From Thiohalocapsa sp. (GTDB lineage: Bacteria > Pseudomonadota > Gammaproteobacteria > Chromatiales > Chromatiaceae), in NCBI RefSeq assembly GCF_019695415.1, contig NZ_JAIFKJ010000288.1:1-5479 (forward strand): a stretch of 5,479 bases of DNA. Direction: 5' to 3'. The position numbers and the translations under genes were made by a program. Each line of letters opens with the position of its first letter. Positions within the stretch are counted from its first letter, which is position 1. Positions 1 to 5,479 of this stretch are shown here, piece after piece. The notes beneath the pieces are model-generated. The model did no database searches, was not told the DNA's origin, and saw only the letters and a program-made list of their open reading frames with translations.

Positions 1-632
1 AAGTGCCGGGGCTCGCCGGGGTTGTCGAACCGCTCCGGCAGGGCCTCCGGGACCCGAAGCTGGGGCCTGGCATAAGTCGCCCAGTCAGGCGCCCCGTGGA
101 AGACGCCACCCGGGGGCAGCACCCGCGCGACGTCCTGCATGAAGTCCGGCTGCACGATGCGGCGCTTGTGATGGCGCTTCTTGGGCCAGGGGTCCGGAAA
201 GAAGAGCTGCACCGCGACGAGGCTCGCGGCCGGCAGCCCGCCCTCCGGCGGCGGCTGCAGCAATGCCCGGGCGTCGGTGCGCATGACCCGCAGGTTGTTG
301 AGCCCAAGCTTTTCGATGGCCAGCAGCAGGTGCCCGACACCGGGCCGGTGCACCTCCAGCCCGAGAAAATTGCGCTCGGGCTCCGCCGCCGCCTGGGCCG
401 CCAGCGATTCGCCGTTGCCAAAGCCGATCTCCAGCACCACCGGCTGCGGCGAGGGAAACAGCCCCGCCGGGTCCAGCCTCGCGCCCGGCTGCCAGTCCAC
501 ACCGAAGCGCGGCCAAAGGGTCTCGAAGGCCCGCTCCTGCGCCGCCGTGAGCCTGCCCTCGCGCAGCACGAAGCTGCGCACCGGCCGGTGGCGGGTCGTT
601 TCGGGGGCTTCTCGGTCGATCACGGTAGGCAC
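1..632 (-). CDS. trmB: tRNA (guanine-N7-)-methyltransferase TrmB, 3' end cut by window edge
   Basis: TrmB is a cytosolic enzyme that methylates N7 of guanosine 46 in the tRNA variable loop, using SAM. The minus-strand frame is open from 632 to the left edge (210 codons, no stop), so the C-terminus is missing. The SAM-binding motif EIGFGNGESL is at residues 68-77, the acidic loop GLEVHRPGVG at 91-100, an Asp at 120, and the family hallmark FFPDPWPKKRHHKRR at 144-158. I chose the GTG at 632 because an AAGG lies 7 bases upstream; a second in-frame GTG at 623 is possible but has no clear Shine-Dalgarno. Oddity: the substrate-binding stretch usually reading ATDWE reads APDWA (residues 181-185). 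In Pseudomonas trmB follows thiG directly; here about 1.5 kb of plus-strand genes separate them. Family assignment is very secure; whether the enzyme is fully active is open. Confidence 0.95.
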   Translation of the reverse strand, partial: MPTVIDREAPETTRHRPVRSFVLREGRLTAAQERAFETLWPRFGVDWQPGARLDPAGLFPSPQPVVLEIGFGNGESLAAQAAAEPERNFLGLEVHRPGVGHLLLAIEKLGLNNLRVMRTDARALLQPPPEGGLPAASLVAVQLFFPDPWPKKRHHKRRIVQPDFMQDVARVLPPGGVFHGAPDWATYARPQLRVPEALPERFDNPGEPRH

Positions 633-846
633 GGAAGGGCCTTGCTTTGAGGACGAGTCGGGACTGCTTGCGGCAATGACGAGATCACCACAAAGCACGA
701 AGCAGATGAGAACAGCCTAACCAGGGTGCTCGTGCAGGCGCTGCGAGGATGGCTGACGTCAGGCTGCTGCGCGATCTTCCGGCCGGCGCTATGATCGCGC
801 CCCATTCTACCGACTCCCACCGTCCGAGGTCCGCCGACAACAGGCC
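633..846. other. Divergent intergenic spacer between trmB and the methyltransferase
   Basis: I find no convincing gene in this 214-base stretch. It carries a CCACAAAG-containing motif (688-695, followed by CACGAAGC), resembling short CACAAAG-type intergenic sequences I have seen in other proteobacterial genomes. A TATGAT at 790-795 could be a -10 box for the plus-strand methyltransferase, but no good -35 lies at the right distance. No convincing promoter for trmB is visible on the minus strand either. Confidence 0.6.
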
Positions 847-1434
847 ATGCCCCGCATCAGCGTCTACGATTTCTATGACCGGGAGCTTGCCCGCTGTGGT
901 GACACCGCTGAGGGCTTACATTACCAATCCGCCGACTCGCAACGGACTCGCTTCCGCGTGTTGCGGGAGCTGCTGCCGGACGACCTCGCCGGCCTCACCC
1001 TGGTGGACCTGGGCTGCGGCTTCGGCGACTTTCTGCTCTATCTGCACGAGCACGGCGACGCGCCCGGCCGCTACATCGGCATCGACCTGCACGAGCGCAT
1101 GGTGCAGGTGGCCCGCGAGCGCACCGGCGCCGAGATCATCCAGGCCGATGTGCTGTCGGACCCGCTCCCGCCCGCCGATTGGTACGTCTGCAGCGGTGCG
1201 CTGAACAATCTCACGCTGGATGAGACCCGTGCAGCCGTCACGCGCTGCTACGCCGCCGCCGGCAAGGGCTTCGCGTTCAACCTGCTGCACGGCAAGGACA
1301 CCTCCCAGACCTTCAACTACCGCCAGCCGGCGGAGGTGGAGGCCTGGGCCGCGGAGCTCGGTGCCAAGGTCACCATCGTCGACGGCTATCTGCACCGAGA
1401 CTTCTCTGCGGCCCTGGCGAAGCCCGGCGGTTGA
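847..1434 (+). CDS. Class I SAM-dependent methyltransferase, substrate unknown
   Basis: This 195-residue protein has a Rossmann-type SAM-binding core. Motif I is VDLGCGFGDF at residues 53-62, the ribose-binding acidic residue is D80 in YIGIDLHERM, and a QADVL segment at 99-103 fits the adenine-binding loop. The motif IV position reads CSGALNNL (115-122), which is unlike the NPPY/DPPY of amino-DNA methyltransferases and the PCQ of cytosine-5 enzymes, so a small-molecule or protein substrate is more likely than DNA. No signal peptide or membrane segment is seen, so it is probably cytosolic. The ATG at 847 fits the start of the fold, but its Shine-Dalgarno is poor: AGG is only about 3 bases from the start, and a GAGG lies too far upstream. 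Uma2 follows after 55 bases on the same strand. I do not recognise a named family. Confidence 0.85.
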   Translation: MPRISVYDFYDRELARCGDTAEGLHYQSADSQRTRFRVLRELLPDDLAGLTLVDLGCGFGDFLLYLHEHGDAPGRYIGIDLHERMVQVARERTGAEIIQADVLSDPLPPADWYVCSGALNNLTLDETRAAVTRCYAAAGKGFAFNLLHGKDTSQTFNYRQPAEVEAWAAELGAKVTIVDGYLHRDFSAALAKPGG

Positions 1435-1458
1435 TCGCGGCGGCGGACGTGCTTTAAT
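1431..1458 (+). promoter_or_regulatory. Candidate sigma-70 promoter of the Uma2 gene
   Basis: TTGATC at 1431-1436 (4 of 6 to the -35 consensus) and TTTAAT at 1453-1458 (5 of 6 to the -10) are separated by 16 bases. This predicts a transcript start near 1465 and a leader of about 25 bases before the Uma2 ATG. The -35 box overlaps the methyltransferase stop codon. It suggests Uma2 can be transcribed on its own. Prediction only. Confidence 0.45.
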
Positions 1459-1489
1459 CGAAGCGTCAACCGCCGGACAGGACCCCGCC

Positions 1490-2074
1490 ATGTCCAATCT
1501 CGCCGAAATCCCCTACATCACCGTGGACGACTACCTTGCCGGCGAGGCCGAGTCGGCCATCAAGCACGAATATATCGCCGGCGAGGTCTTCGCCATGGCC
1601 GGCGCCGGCGACGAGCACGTCACCATCGCCGGCAACCTCTTCGCGCTGTTGCGCGCGCATGTCCGCGGCGGCCCCTGCCGTGTCTACATCGCCGACATGA
1701 AGCTGCGCGTCGAGCGGGCGGACGCCTACTTCTACCCCGACGTCTTTGTCACCTGTGACCCGGCGGATGCAAGCCGCCGCACGGCCAAGCAGCGCGCAAG
1801 CGTCGTGATCGAGGTCCTATCCGACCGGACCGAGGGTTACGACCGCGGCGCCAAGTTCGCCCACTACCGCCAGCTGGAGACGCTCGAGGAATACGTCCTG
1901 GTGGACTCGCGCAGTCGCAGCGTTGAGGTCTTCTCCCGCCGCGAGGACGGGTGGCTGTTCCAGGCCGTGCCGGAGGGCGGGCAGCTGCGGCTGGCATCGC
2001 TGGACTTCGCCTGCGACCTGGACGCCGTCTACGAAGACGTGAGCTTTGAGGCGGCTGAGGGCGCGGCTGATTAA
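1490..2074 (+). CDS. Uma2 family (DUF820) putative endonuclease
   Basis: The 194-residue product has the usual length and layout of Uma2/DUF820 proteins, which have a PD-(D/E)XK restriction-endonuclease-like fold. Visible family features are the N-terminal YITVDDYLAGE and KHEYIAGEVFAMAG (about residues 9-38), the core YPDVFVTCD with D84, VVIEVLSD with E108, and YDRGAKFAHYR with K122, followed by EEYVLVD (133-139). The candidate active-site acidic residues and lysine are all present, so the gene looks intact. The ATG at 1490 is supported by AGGA at 1479-1482, 7 bases upstream; the reading frame stays open further upstream, but that part overlaps the methyltransferase. Uma2 genes are usually multicopy, and their biological role is poorly known; nuclease activity is inferred from the fold. 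It converges on thiG, and a remnant of another Uma2 lies just beyond its stop. Confidence 0.92.
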   Translation: MSNLAEIPYITVDDYLAGEAESAIKHEYIAGEVFAMAGAGDEHVTIAGNLFALLRAHVRGGPCRVYIADMKLRVERADAYFYPDVFVTCDPADASRRTAKQRASVVIEVLSDRTEGYDRGAKFAHYRQLETLEEYVLVDSRSRSVEVFSRREDGWLFQAVPEGGQLRLASLDFACDLDAVYEDVSFEAAEGAAD

Positions 2075-2086
2075 GCTGGTCGGGCT

Positions 2087-2173
2087 CCTGGGCTCGTCCT
2101 GGGCCACGAGCACGTATTCTTGCAGGCTCGGCAGCTTGCGGTAGGCGTGGAACGTGTCGGAGCGATCCTTGCG
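2087..2173 (-). pseudogene. Remnant of a second Uma2 family gene, inverted
   Basis: Read on the minus strand from the base after the thiG stop codon, this stretch gives DRSDTFHAYRKLPSLQEYVL followed by VAQDEPR. That is the conserved C-terminal core of Uma2 proteins (the motif around KFxxYRxLPSLQEYVLV). Over 19 aligned residues about 10 match the intact neighbour (KFAHYRQLETLEEYVLVDS). The preceding catalytic segments and the C-terminal strand are missing, and there is no start, so it cannot be functional. It runs opposite to the intact Uma2 gene and differs enough in sequence (LPSLQ versus LETLE) to come from a different Uma2 paralogue rather than a recent local duplication. Confidence 0.75.
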
Positions 2174-2986
2174 CTAGAAGAAGGTTCCCTCGATGGGTGA
2201 GGACGCCGACGCGAAGCGCTTGGCGGGCATGCGGCCGGCCAGGTAGGCCTCGCGGCCTGCCTCGATGGCCTTGCGCATGGCGCTCGCCATGAGCACCGGG
2301 TCCTTGGCGGCGGCAATGGCGGTGTTCATCAGCACGCCGTCGCAGCCGAGCTCCATGGCGACGGCGGCATCGCTGGCTGTGCCGACGCCGGCGTCCACTA
2401 GGATGGGCACTGACGCGTTCTCGACGATGGTGAGAATGTTGAGGGGGTTGCGGATGCCGAGCCCGGAGCCGATGGGGGCCGCCAGCGGCATCACTGCGCA
2501 GCAGCCAATGTCCTCCAGTTGCTTGGCGATGATCGGGTCGTCGTTGGTGTAGACCATGACGTCGAAGCCGTCGGCCACCAGCACCTTGGCCGCCTCGATA
2601 GTCTGGAGCACGTCCGGGAACAGGGTCTTCTGGTCGCCCAGCACCTCCAGCTTCACCAGGCTGTGGCCGTCCAGCAGCTCACGCGCCAGGCGGCAGGTGC
2701 GCACAGCGCTGTCCACGTCGTAGCAGCCGGCGGTGTTGGGGAGGATGGTATAGCGCTCCGGCGGCAGCACGTCCAGGATGTTCGGCTCGTCTGGATTCTG
2801 GCCGATATTGCTGCGGCGCACGGCGACTGTGACGATCTCCGCTCCGCTCGCCTCGATGGCCCGGGCGGTCTCGTCCATGTCCTTGTACTTGCCTGTGCCC
2901 ACCAGCAGCCGCGAGCTGAAGCTGCGGCCGGCGATGCTGAAGCCACCGGCAGCCTGGCGGGATGAAATGGCTTGGTCTTGAGGCAT
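2174..2986 (-). CDS. thiG: Thiazole synthase ThiG
   Basis: ThiG is a cytosolic TIM-barrel enzyme that builds the thiazole phosphate of thiamine from 1-deoxyxylulose 5-phosphate, dehydroglycine and sulfur from ThiS thiocarboxylate. In the 270-residue product the N-terminal FSSRLLVGTGKY (23-34) is typical. The Schiff-base lysine is K112 in LVKLEVLGD, with E114 beside it and D198 in PILVDAGVG; these match K96, E98 and D182 of the Bacillus enzyme with a constant offset of 16. The phosphate-binding MPLAAPIGSGLGI (166-178) and GVLMNTAIA (217-225) are intact, and it ends ASASSPIEGTFF. I chose the ATG at 2986 because the ThiG domain starts soon after; upstream codons to 3133 are open but read like non-coding sequence and overlap thiS. 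The Shine-Dalgarno is weak (AGAGAT). It lies 98 bases downstream of thiS, presumably one operon. Confidence 0.97.
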   Translation of the reverse strand: MPQDQAISSRQAAGGFSIAGRSFSSRLLVGTGKYKDMDETARAIEASGAEIVTVAVRRSNIGQNPDEPNILDVLPPERYTILPNTAGCYDVDSAVRTCRLARELLDGHSLVKLEVLGDQKTLFPDVLQTIEAAKVLVADGFDVMVYTNDDPIIAKQLEDIGCCAVMPLAAPIGSGLGIRNPLNILTIVENASVPILVDAGVGTASDAAVAMELGCDGVLMNTAIAAAKDPVLMASAMRKAIEAGREAYLAGRMPAKRFASASSPIEGTFF

Positions 2987-3084
2987 GGGGATCTCTGGCT
3001 TGGAAGCTTTAGGGTCTTGCACGTCGGCGTCTTCGTCTTTGGTGCGCGCTGAGGGGATTCTCCATCGCGTCGCACCCAACGCCG

Positions 3085-3285
3085 TCAGCCGCCACCAACG
3101 GCATGGATGATTTCCACGCGGTCGCCGTCGCACAGTCGGTGGGCGTCAAAGCGGCTGCGCGGCACCAGCTCCTGGTTGACCTCCACGGCAATGCGCCGCC
3201 CGGCGAGCCCGAGGCGCTCGATGAGCGCTGACATGTGAAAGTGCTCCGGGATGTCCTGGGCTTCGCCATTCACGGTGATTCGCAT
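3085..3285 (-). CDS. thiS: Sulfur carrier protein ThiS
   Basis: ThiS is a small ubiquitin-fold (beta-grasp) protein whose C-terminal Gly-Gly is adenylated by ThiF and turned into a thiocarboxylate that donates sulfur to ThiG. The product is 66 residues, the same length as the E. coli protein. It begins MRITVNGEAQDIPE, has the middle RRIAVEVNQELVPRS (30-44) and the acidic GDRVEIIHAVGGG tail with the required terminal glycine pair. The ATG at 3285 has an AGG about 7 bases upstream. thiG follows on the same strand. I see no TPP riboswitch (no thi-box-like sequence) in the short leader, although such control is common for thiamine genes; it would have to be missing or act elsewhere. Confidence 0.96.
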   Translation of the reverse strand: MRITVNGEAQDIPEHFHMSALIERLGLAGRRIAVEVNQELVPRSRFDAHRLCDGDRVEIIHAVGGG

Positions 3286-3310
3286 GGGACGGCCTGCTGA
3301 TCGCGGACGG

Positions 3311-3336
3311 GTGTTAAACGCACCATATTACAATAG
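3311..3336. promoter_or_regulatory. AT-rich divergent promoter region of thiS and the acyl-CoA ligase
   Basis: This is the only markedly AT-rich stretch between the two divergent genes. On the plus strand TACAAT at 3329-3334 matches the -10 consensus in 5 of 6 places. On the minus strand TAATAT (3330-3325) or TATTGT (3335-3330) could serve thiS. Neither direction has a good -35 at 16-18 bases, so the call rests on base composition and position. Confidence 0.35.
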
Positions 3337-3426
3337 ACTCGGCGCCGCGCAGCGTTGACCACGCACCACACAAAGAGGCCGGCCGCCGCTGCCCCGCGGC
3401 GCCGGCACCGAGACGAGGACGGACGT

Positions 3427-5262
3427 TTGACGACTTGGTCCGAGGATCTGATCCCCATCGATCGGGCACGTACGCTCGATGGTCTTTTTCATCAACGGGT
3501 GCGGCGCTCGCCGGAGCGTGTGGCCTACCGCTGGTTCGACCGCAGCGCCAACGACTGGCGTGCGCTCACCTGGCGCGAGACGGCAGCCGCCGTGGCTCGC
3601 TGGCGCGAGGCCATGGCCGCCGAAGGGCTGCAGCCCGGAGACCGGGTGGCCATTCTGCTGCGCAACTGCCCGGACTGGGTGATCATCGACCAGGCGGCGC
3701 TGTCCCTCGGGCTGGTGACTGTGCCCCTCTATACCGACGACCGCGCCGACAACGCCGCCTACATTCTGCAAGATGCCGCGGTGAAGCTGCTCTGCATCCA
3801 GGACGCCAACCGCTGGCGGCGCCTTGCGGAGGTTATCGACGACGATCCCTGGCCGCAGCGCGTGGTGATTGTCGACGGCCGTGAGGGCGCCGGTCGGCCG
3901 GTGGGCCAGGATGCTCGGGCGGTGGACGCCGCGGACTGGCTGCCGGCGCTGGATGCCCGCCATGCGCTGCCTGCGGAGCAGCGCGATGGCGACCCCAATG
4001 CGGTCGCCACCATCGTCTACACCTCCGGCACCACGGGGCGGCCCAAGGGAGTGATGCTGAGCCATCAGAACATTCTGAGCAATGCCCATGCTGGCATCAC
4101 AGCGGTGGACGTCTATCAGGAGGACGTGTTCCTGTCTTTTCTGCCGCTGTCGCATACCTTGGAGCGTACCGGCGGCCTGTTTCTGCCCATGATGGCGGGC
4201 TCGGAGGTGGCTTATGCGCGCTCCGTGACCCAGCTCGCTGACGATCTCCAGCGAATCCGCCCGACGGTCATCATCGCGGTGCCTCGGGTGTTCGAGCGCG
4301 TCTACCAGCGCATCCAGGGCCAGCTCGAGAGCCGCTCCAAGCTCGCCCGCCGCCTGTTCGCGCTGGCGGTCGACGTGGGCTGGCTGCAGTTCGAGGTTCG
4401 CCAGGGTCGGCGCCGCTGGCATCCAAAGCTCTTGCTCTGGCCCCTGCTGCGACGCAAGGTGGCGGCGCCTGTCATGGCGCGGCTCGGCGGGCGTATGCGC
4501 GCGGCGGTGAGCGGGGGCGCGGCTCTGCCCTTCGAGGTAGGACGGGTGTTCATCGCCCTCGGGCTGCCGCTGCTGCAGGGCTATGGCCTCACCGAGACCA
4601 GCCCTGTCATCTCCGTGAATCCCCTGCAAGACAACCGTCCGAAGAGTGTCGGCCGGCTGCTGCGGGGCATGCGGGCGCGCATCGGCCCAGACGATGAGCT
4701 GCAGGTGATGGGGCCGTCGATCATGCTGGGCTATTGGAACAACCACGCCGCCACCGCCCGGATGATCGGTCCCGACGGCTGGCTGCGGACTGGGGATCAG
4801 GCGCGCATCGACGACGGTTACCTTTACATCACCGGCCGCATCAAAGACATCCTGGTGCTCTCCAACGGCGAGAAGGTGCCGCCCGGCGACATGGAGATGG
4901 CGCTCGGCATGGACCCGCTCTTCGAGCAGGTGATGGTCATCGGCGAGGGCCACTCTTACCTGAGCGCGCTGGCGGTATTGAACGCCGACCTTTGGCCCGG
5001 CCTTGCCCGCGAGTTTGGCCTGGCGCCGGAAGACCCGGCGAGCCTCGAGGATGCCACGCTGCAGAAGGAAATGCTGCGGCGCATGCGAGACGCGCTGGCG
5101 GACTTTCCGGGCTATGCGAAGATCCGCCGCGTGGGCCTGACCCTGGAGCCCTGGACCATCGACAACGGTCTCCAGACGCCCACGATGAAAATCAAGCGCA
5201 ATCAGGTGCTGGAGCGCTTTCAGGACGTCGTTGCGCGGATGTACGACGGAGAGAGGGGCTAG
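3427..5262 (+). CDS. Long-chain fatty acid--CoA ligase (AMP-dependent synthetase)
   Basis: It activates fatty acids to acyl-AMP and then acyl-CoA, probably at the inner face of the membrane, for beta-oxidation or lipid synthesis. In 611-residue numbering the ATP-binding loop is YTSGTTGRPKG (198-208), followed by FLPLSHTLER (238-247), SGGAALP (362-368), YGLTETSP (386-393), the long-chain ACS signature DGWLRTGD (450-457), the hinge GRIKD (470-474) and GEKVPP. The catalytic C-terminal lysine is K588 in TPTMKIKR. Length and motifs fit the FAA1-like/FadD15 long-chain group rather than acetyl-CoA synthetase. I start it at the TTG at 3427 because GAGG (3415-3418) lies 8 bases upstream. An in-frame TTG at 3355 adds 24 His/Arg/Ala-rich residues, has no ribosome site, and is less likely. 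No in-frame ATG exists near the domain start. It is divergent from thiS. The stop codon lies inside a heptad repeat. Confidence 0.93.
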   Translation: MTTWSEDLIPIDRARTLDGLFHQRVRRSPERVAYRWFDRSANDWRALTWRETAAAVARWREAMAAEGLQPGDRVAILLRNCPDWVIIDQAALSLGLVTVPLYTDDRADNAAYILQDAAVKLLCIQDANRWRRLAEVIDDDPWPQRVVIVDGREGAGRPVGQDARAVDAADWLPALDARHALPAEQRDGDPNAVATIVYTSGTTGRPKGVMLSHQNILSNAHAGITAVDVYQEDVFLSFLPLSHTLERTGGLFLPMMAGSEVAYARSVTQLADDLQRIRPTVIIAVPRVFERVYQRIQGQLESRSKLARRLFALAVDVGWLQFEVRQGRRRWHPKLLLWPLLRRKVAAPVMARLGGRMRAAVSGGAALPFEVGRVFIALGLPLLQGYGLTETSPVISVNPLQDNRPKSVGRLLRGMRARIGPDDELQVMGPSIMLGYWNNHAATARMIGPDGWLRTGDQARIDDGYLYITGRIKDILVLSNGEKVPPGDMEMALGMDPLFEQVMVIGEGHSYLSALAVLNADLWPGLAREFGLAPEDPASLEDATLQKEMLRRMRDALADFPGYAKIRRVGLTLEPWTIDNGLQTPTMKIKRNQVLERFQDVVARMYDGERG

Positions 5263-5272
5263 GGGCTAGGGC
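5255..5272 (+). repeat. Heptad tandem tract GGGGCTA
   Basis: GGGGCTA occurs twice in tandem (5255-5261, 5262-5268) followed by GGGC. The tract includes the ligase stop codon TAG at 5260-5262, so the last codons of the gene are part of the repeat. It can pair imperfectly, with G-T wobbles, with the CTCAGCC tract about 30-40 bases downstream. Confidence 0.7.
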
Positions 5273-5299
5273 CCAAGCACGGAACCTTCAGTCGCGAGC

Positions 5300-5330
5300 C
5301 TCAGCCCTGAGCACTCAGCCCTCAGCCCTT
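5300..5330 (+). repeat. Heptad tandem tract CTCAGCC
   Basis: Four heptads stand in register: CTCAGCC (5300-5306), CTGAGCA (5307-5313), CTCAGCC (5314-5320) and CTCAGCC (5321-5327), then CTT. The complement, GGCTGAG, resembles the GGGGCTA tract at the ligase stop, so the pair forms an imperfect inverted repeat. No T-run follows, so I do not call a rho-independent terminator. Confidence 0.75.
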
Positions 5331-5364
5331 CCTCCAAGGCCTTGCTCGCACAGCGCCCATGCCC

Positions 5365-5394
5365 TTGCCGCCGCAGCCAACTCATGCCTACAAT
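5365..5394 (+). promoter_or_regulatory. Promoter of tRNA-Gly
   Basis: TTGCCG at 5365-5370 (4 of 6) and TACAAT at 5389-5394 (5 of 6) are 18 bases apart. The tRNA begins 11 bases after the -10 box, giving a leader of only a few bases, which is normal for a tRNA promoter. The position strengthens the call. Confidence 0.6.
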
Positions 5395-5405
5395 CCGACG
5401 CCAAT

Positions 5406-5479
5406 GCGGGTGTAGTTCAATGGTAGAACCTCAGCTTCCCAAGCTGATGACGTGGGTTCGATTCCCATCACCCGCTCCA
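5406..5479 (+). tRNA. glyU: tRNA-Gly (anticodon CCC)
   Basis: A full cloverleaf of 74 bases can be folded. The acceptor stem GCGGGTG (5406-5412) pairs with CACCCGC (5469-5475). The D stem is GTTC/GAAC. The anticodon stem TCAGC/GCTGA encloses the loop TTCCCAA, so the anticodon is CCC and it reads GGG codons. The T stem GTGGG/CCCAT (one G-T pair) encloses TTCGATT. The discriminator is T, and CCA (5477-5479) is encoded. It closely resembles E. coli glyU from memory. It ends exactly at the window edge, so anything downstream, such as an integrated element using its 3' end, cannot be seen. Confidence 0.97.

Noticed and set aside
3..720. Long plus-strand open frames over 3-650 and 181-720
   Set aside because: They lie antisense to trmB, whose minus-strand translation carries every family motif. 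Their own products are Arg/Pro/Gly-rich and resemble nothing known.
847..2074. Restriction-modification system
   Set aside because: The methyltransferase lacks DNA methyltransferase catalytic motifs and no target-recognition domain is seen. Uma2 genes normally occur without a methyltransferase partner.
2092..2111. Terminator hairpin between Uma2 and thiG (GCTCGT/ACGAGC, 8-base loop)
   Set aside because: The stem is only 6 base pairs, there is no T-run on either side, and it falls within the Uma2 remnant coding sequence, so it may be chance.
2987..3133. N-terminal extension of ThiG to a start at 3133
   Set aside because: It overlaps the end of thiS in another frame. Its composition (MRRRPRGNHPCRWW) is not ThiG-like, and a normal-length ThiG starts at 2986.
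3286..3426. TPP riboswitch upstream of thiS
   Set aside because: The leader is short and contains no thi-box core (CTGAGA with a matching ACCTGATCTGG-like segment) on the minus strand.
3328..4953. 541-codon minus-strand open frame opposite the ligase
   Set aside because: It is a GC-rich antisense shadow. Its His/Gln/Arg-rich product shows no domain, while the plus strand encodes a complete acyl-CoA synthetase.
5300..5330. CRISPR array
   Set aside because: The 7-base units are contiguous, with no spacers and no cas genes. It is a simple tandem repeat.

Overview
The window is GC-rich, densely coding bacterial chromosomal DNA. A TrmB/ThiG/ThiS neighbourhood (known from gammaproteobacteria such as Pseudomonas as thiS-thiG-trmB), a tRNA-Gly with an encoded CCA end and high third-position GC suggest a high-GC gammaproteobacterium. 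A Chromatiales or Ectothiorhodospiraceae-like lineage is my best guess, but this is inference; no marker here fixes the taxon.

Layout from left to right. Positions 1-632 (minus strand) hold the 5' part of trmB, a tRNA m7G46 methyltransferase cut by the left edge. Positions 633-846 are a non-coding divergent spacer with a decayed CACAAAG-type motif. On the plus strand follow an unassigned class I SAM methyltransferase (847-1434) and a Uma2-family PD-(D/E)XK nuclease-fold protein (1490-2074), which has a recognisable promoter of its own. Positions 2075-2173 hold an inverted remnant of a second, different Uma2 gene, running straight out of the thiG stop codon. Then come thiG (2174-2986) and thiS (3085-3285) on the minus strand, transcribed thiS to thiG. 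A divergent AT-rich spacer separates thiS from a plus-strand long-chain acyl-CoA synthetase (3427-5262). A heptad-repeat intergenic region and a tRNA-Gly(CCC) with its promoter close the window.

How the genes work together. ThiS carries sulfur as a C-terminal thiocarboxylate, and ThiG uses it with deoxyxylulose phosphate and dehydroglycine to make the thiazole of thiamine. ThiF, ThiH or ThiO and other partners must lie elsewhere. TrmB, the ligase and the tRNA have separate housekeeping roles. The methyltransferase, the intact Uma2 gene and the Uma2 remnant sit between thiG and trmB and point the opposite way, so this stretch looks like an accessory insertion into an otherwise conserved cluster.

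I see no clearly new defence or mobile system. The points most worth a second look are the Uma2 remnant, the split thiSG-trmB cluster, an altered substrate motif in TrmB and the heptad tracts after the ligase.
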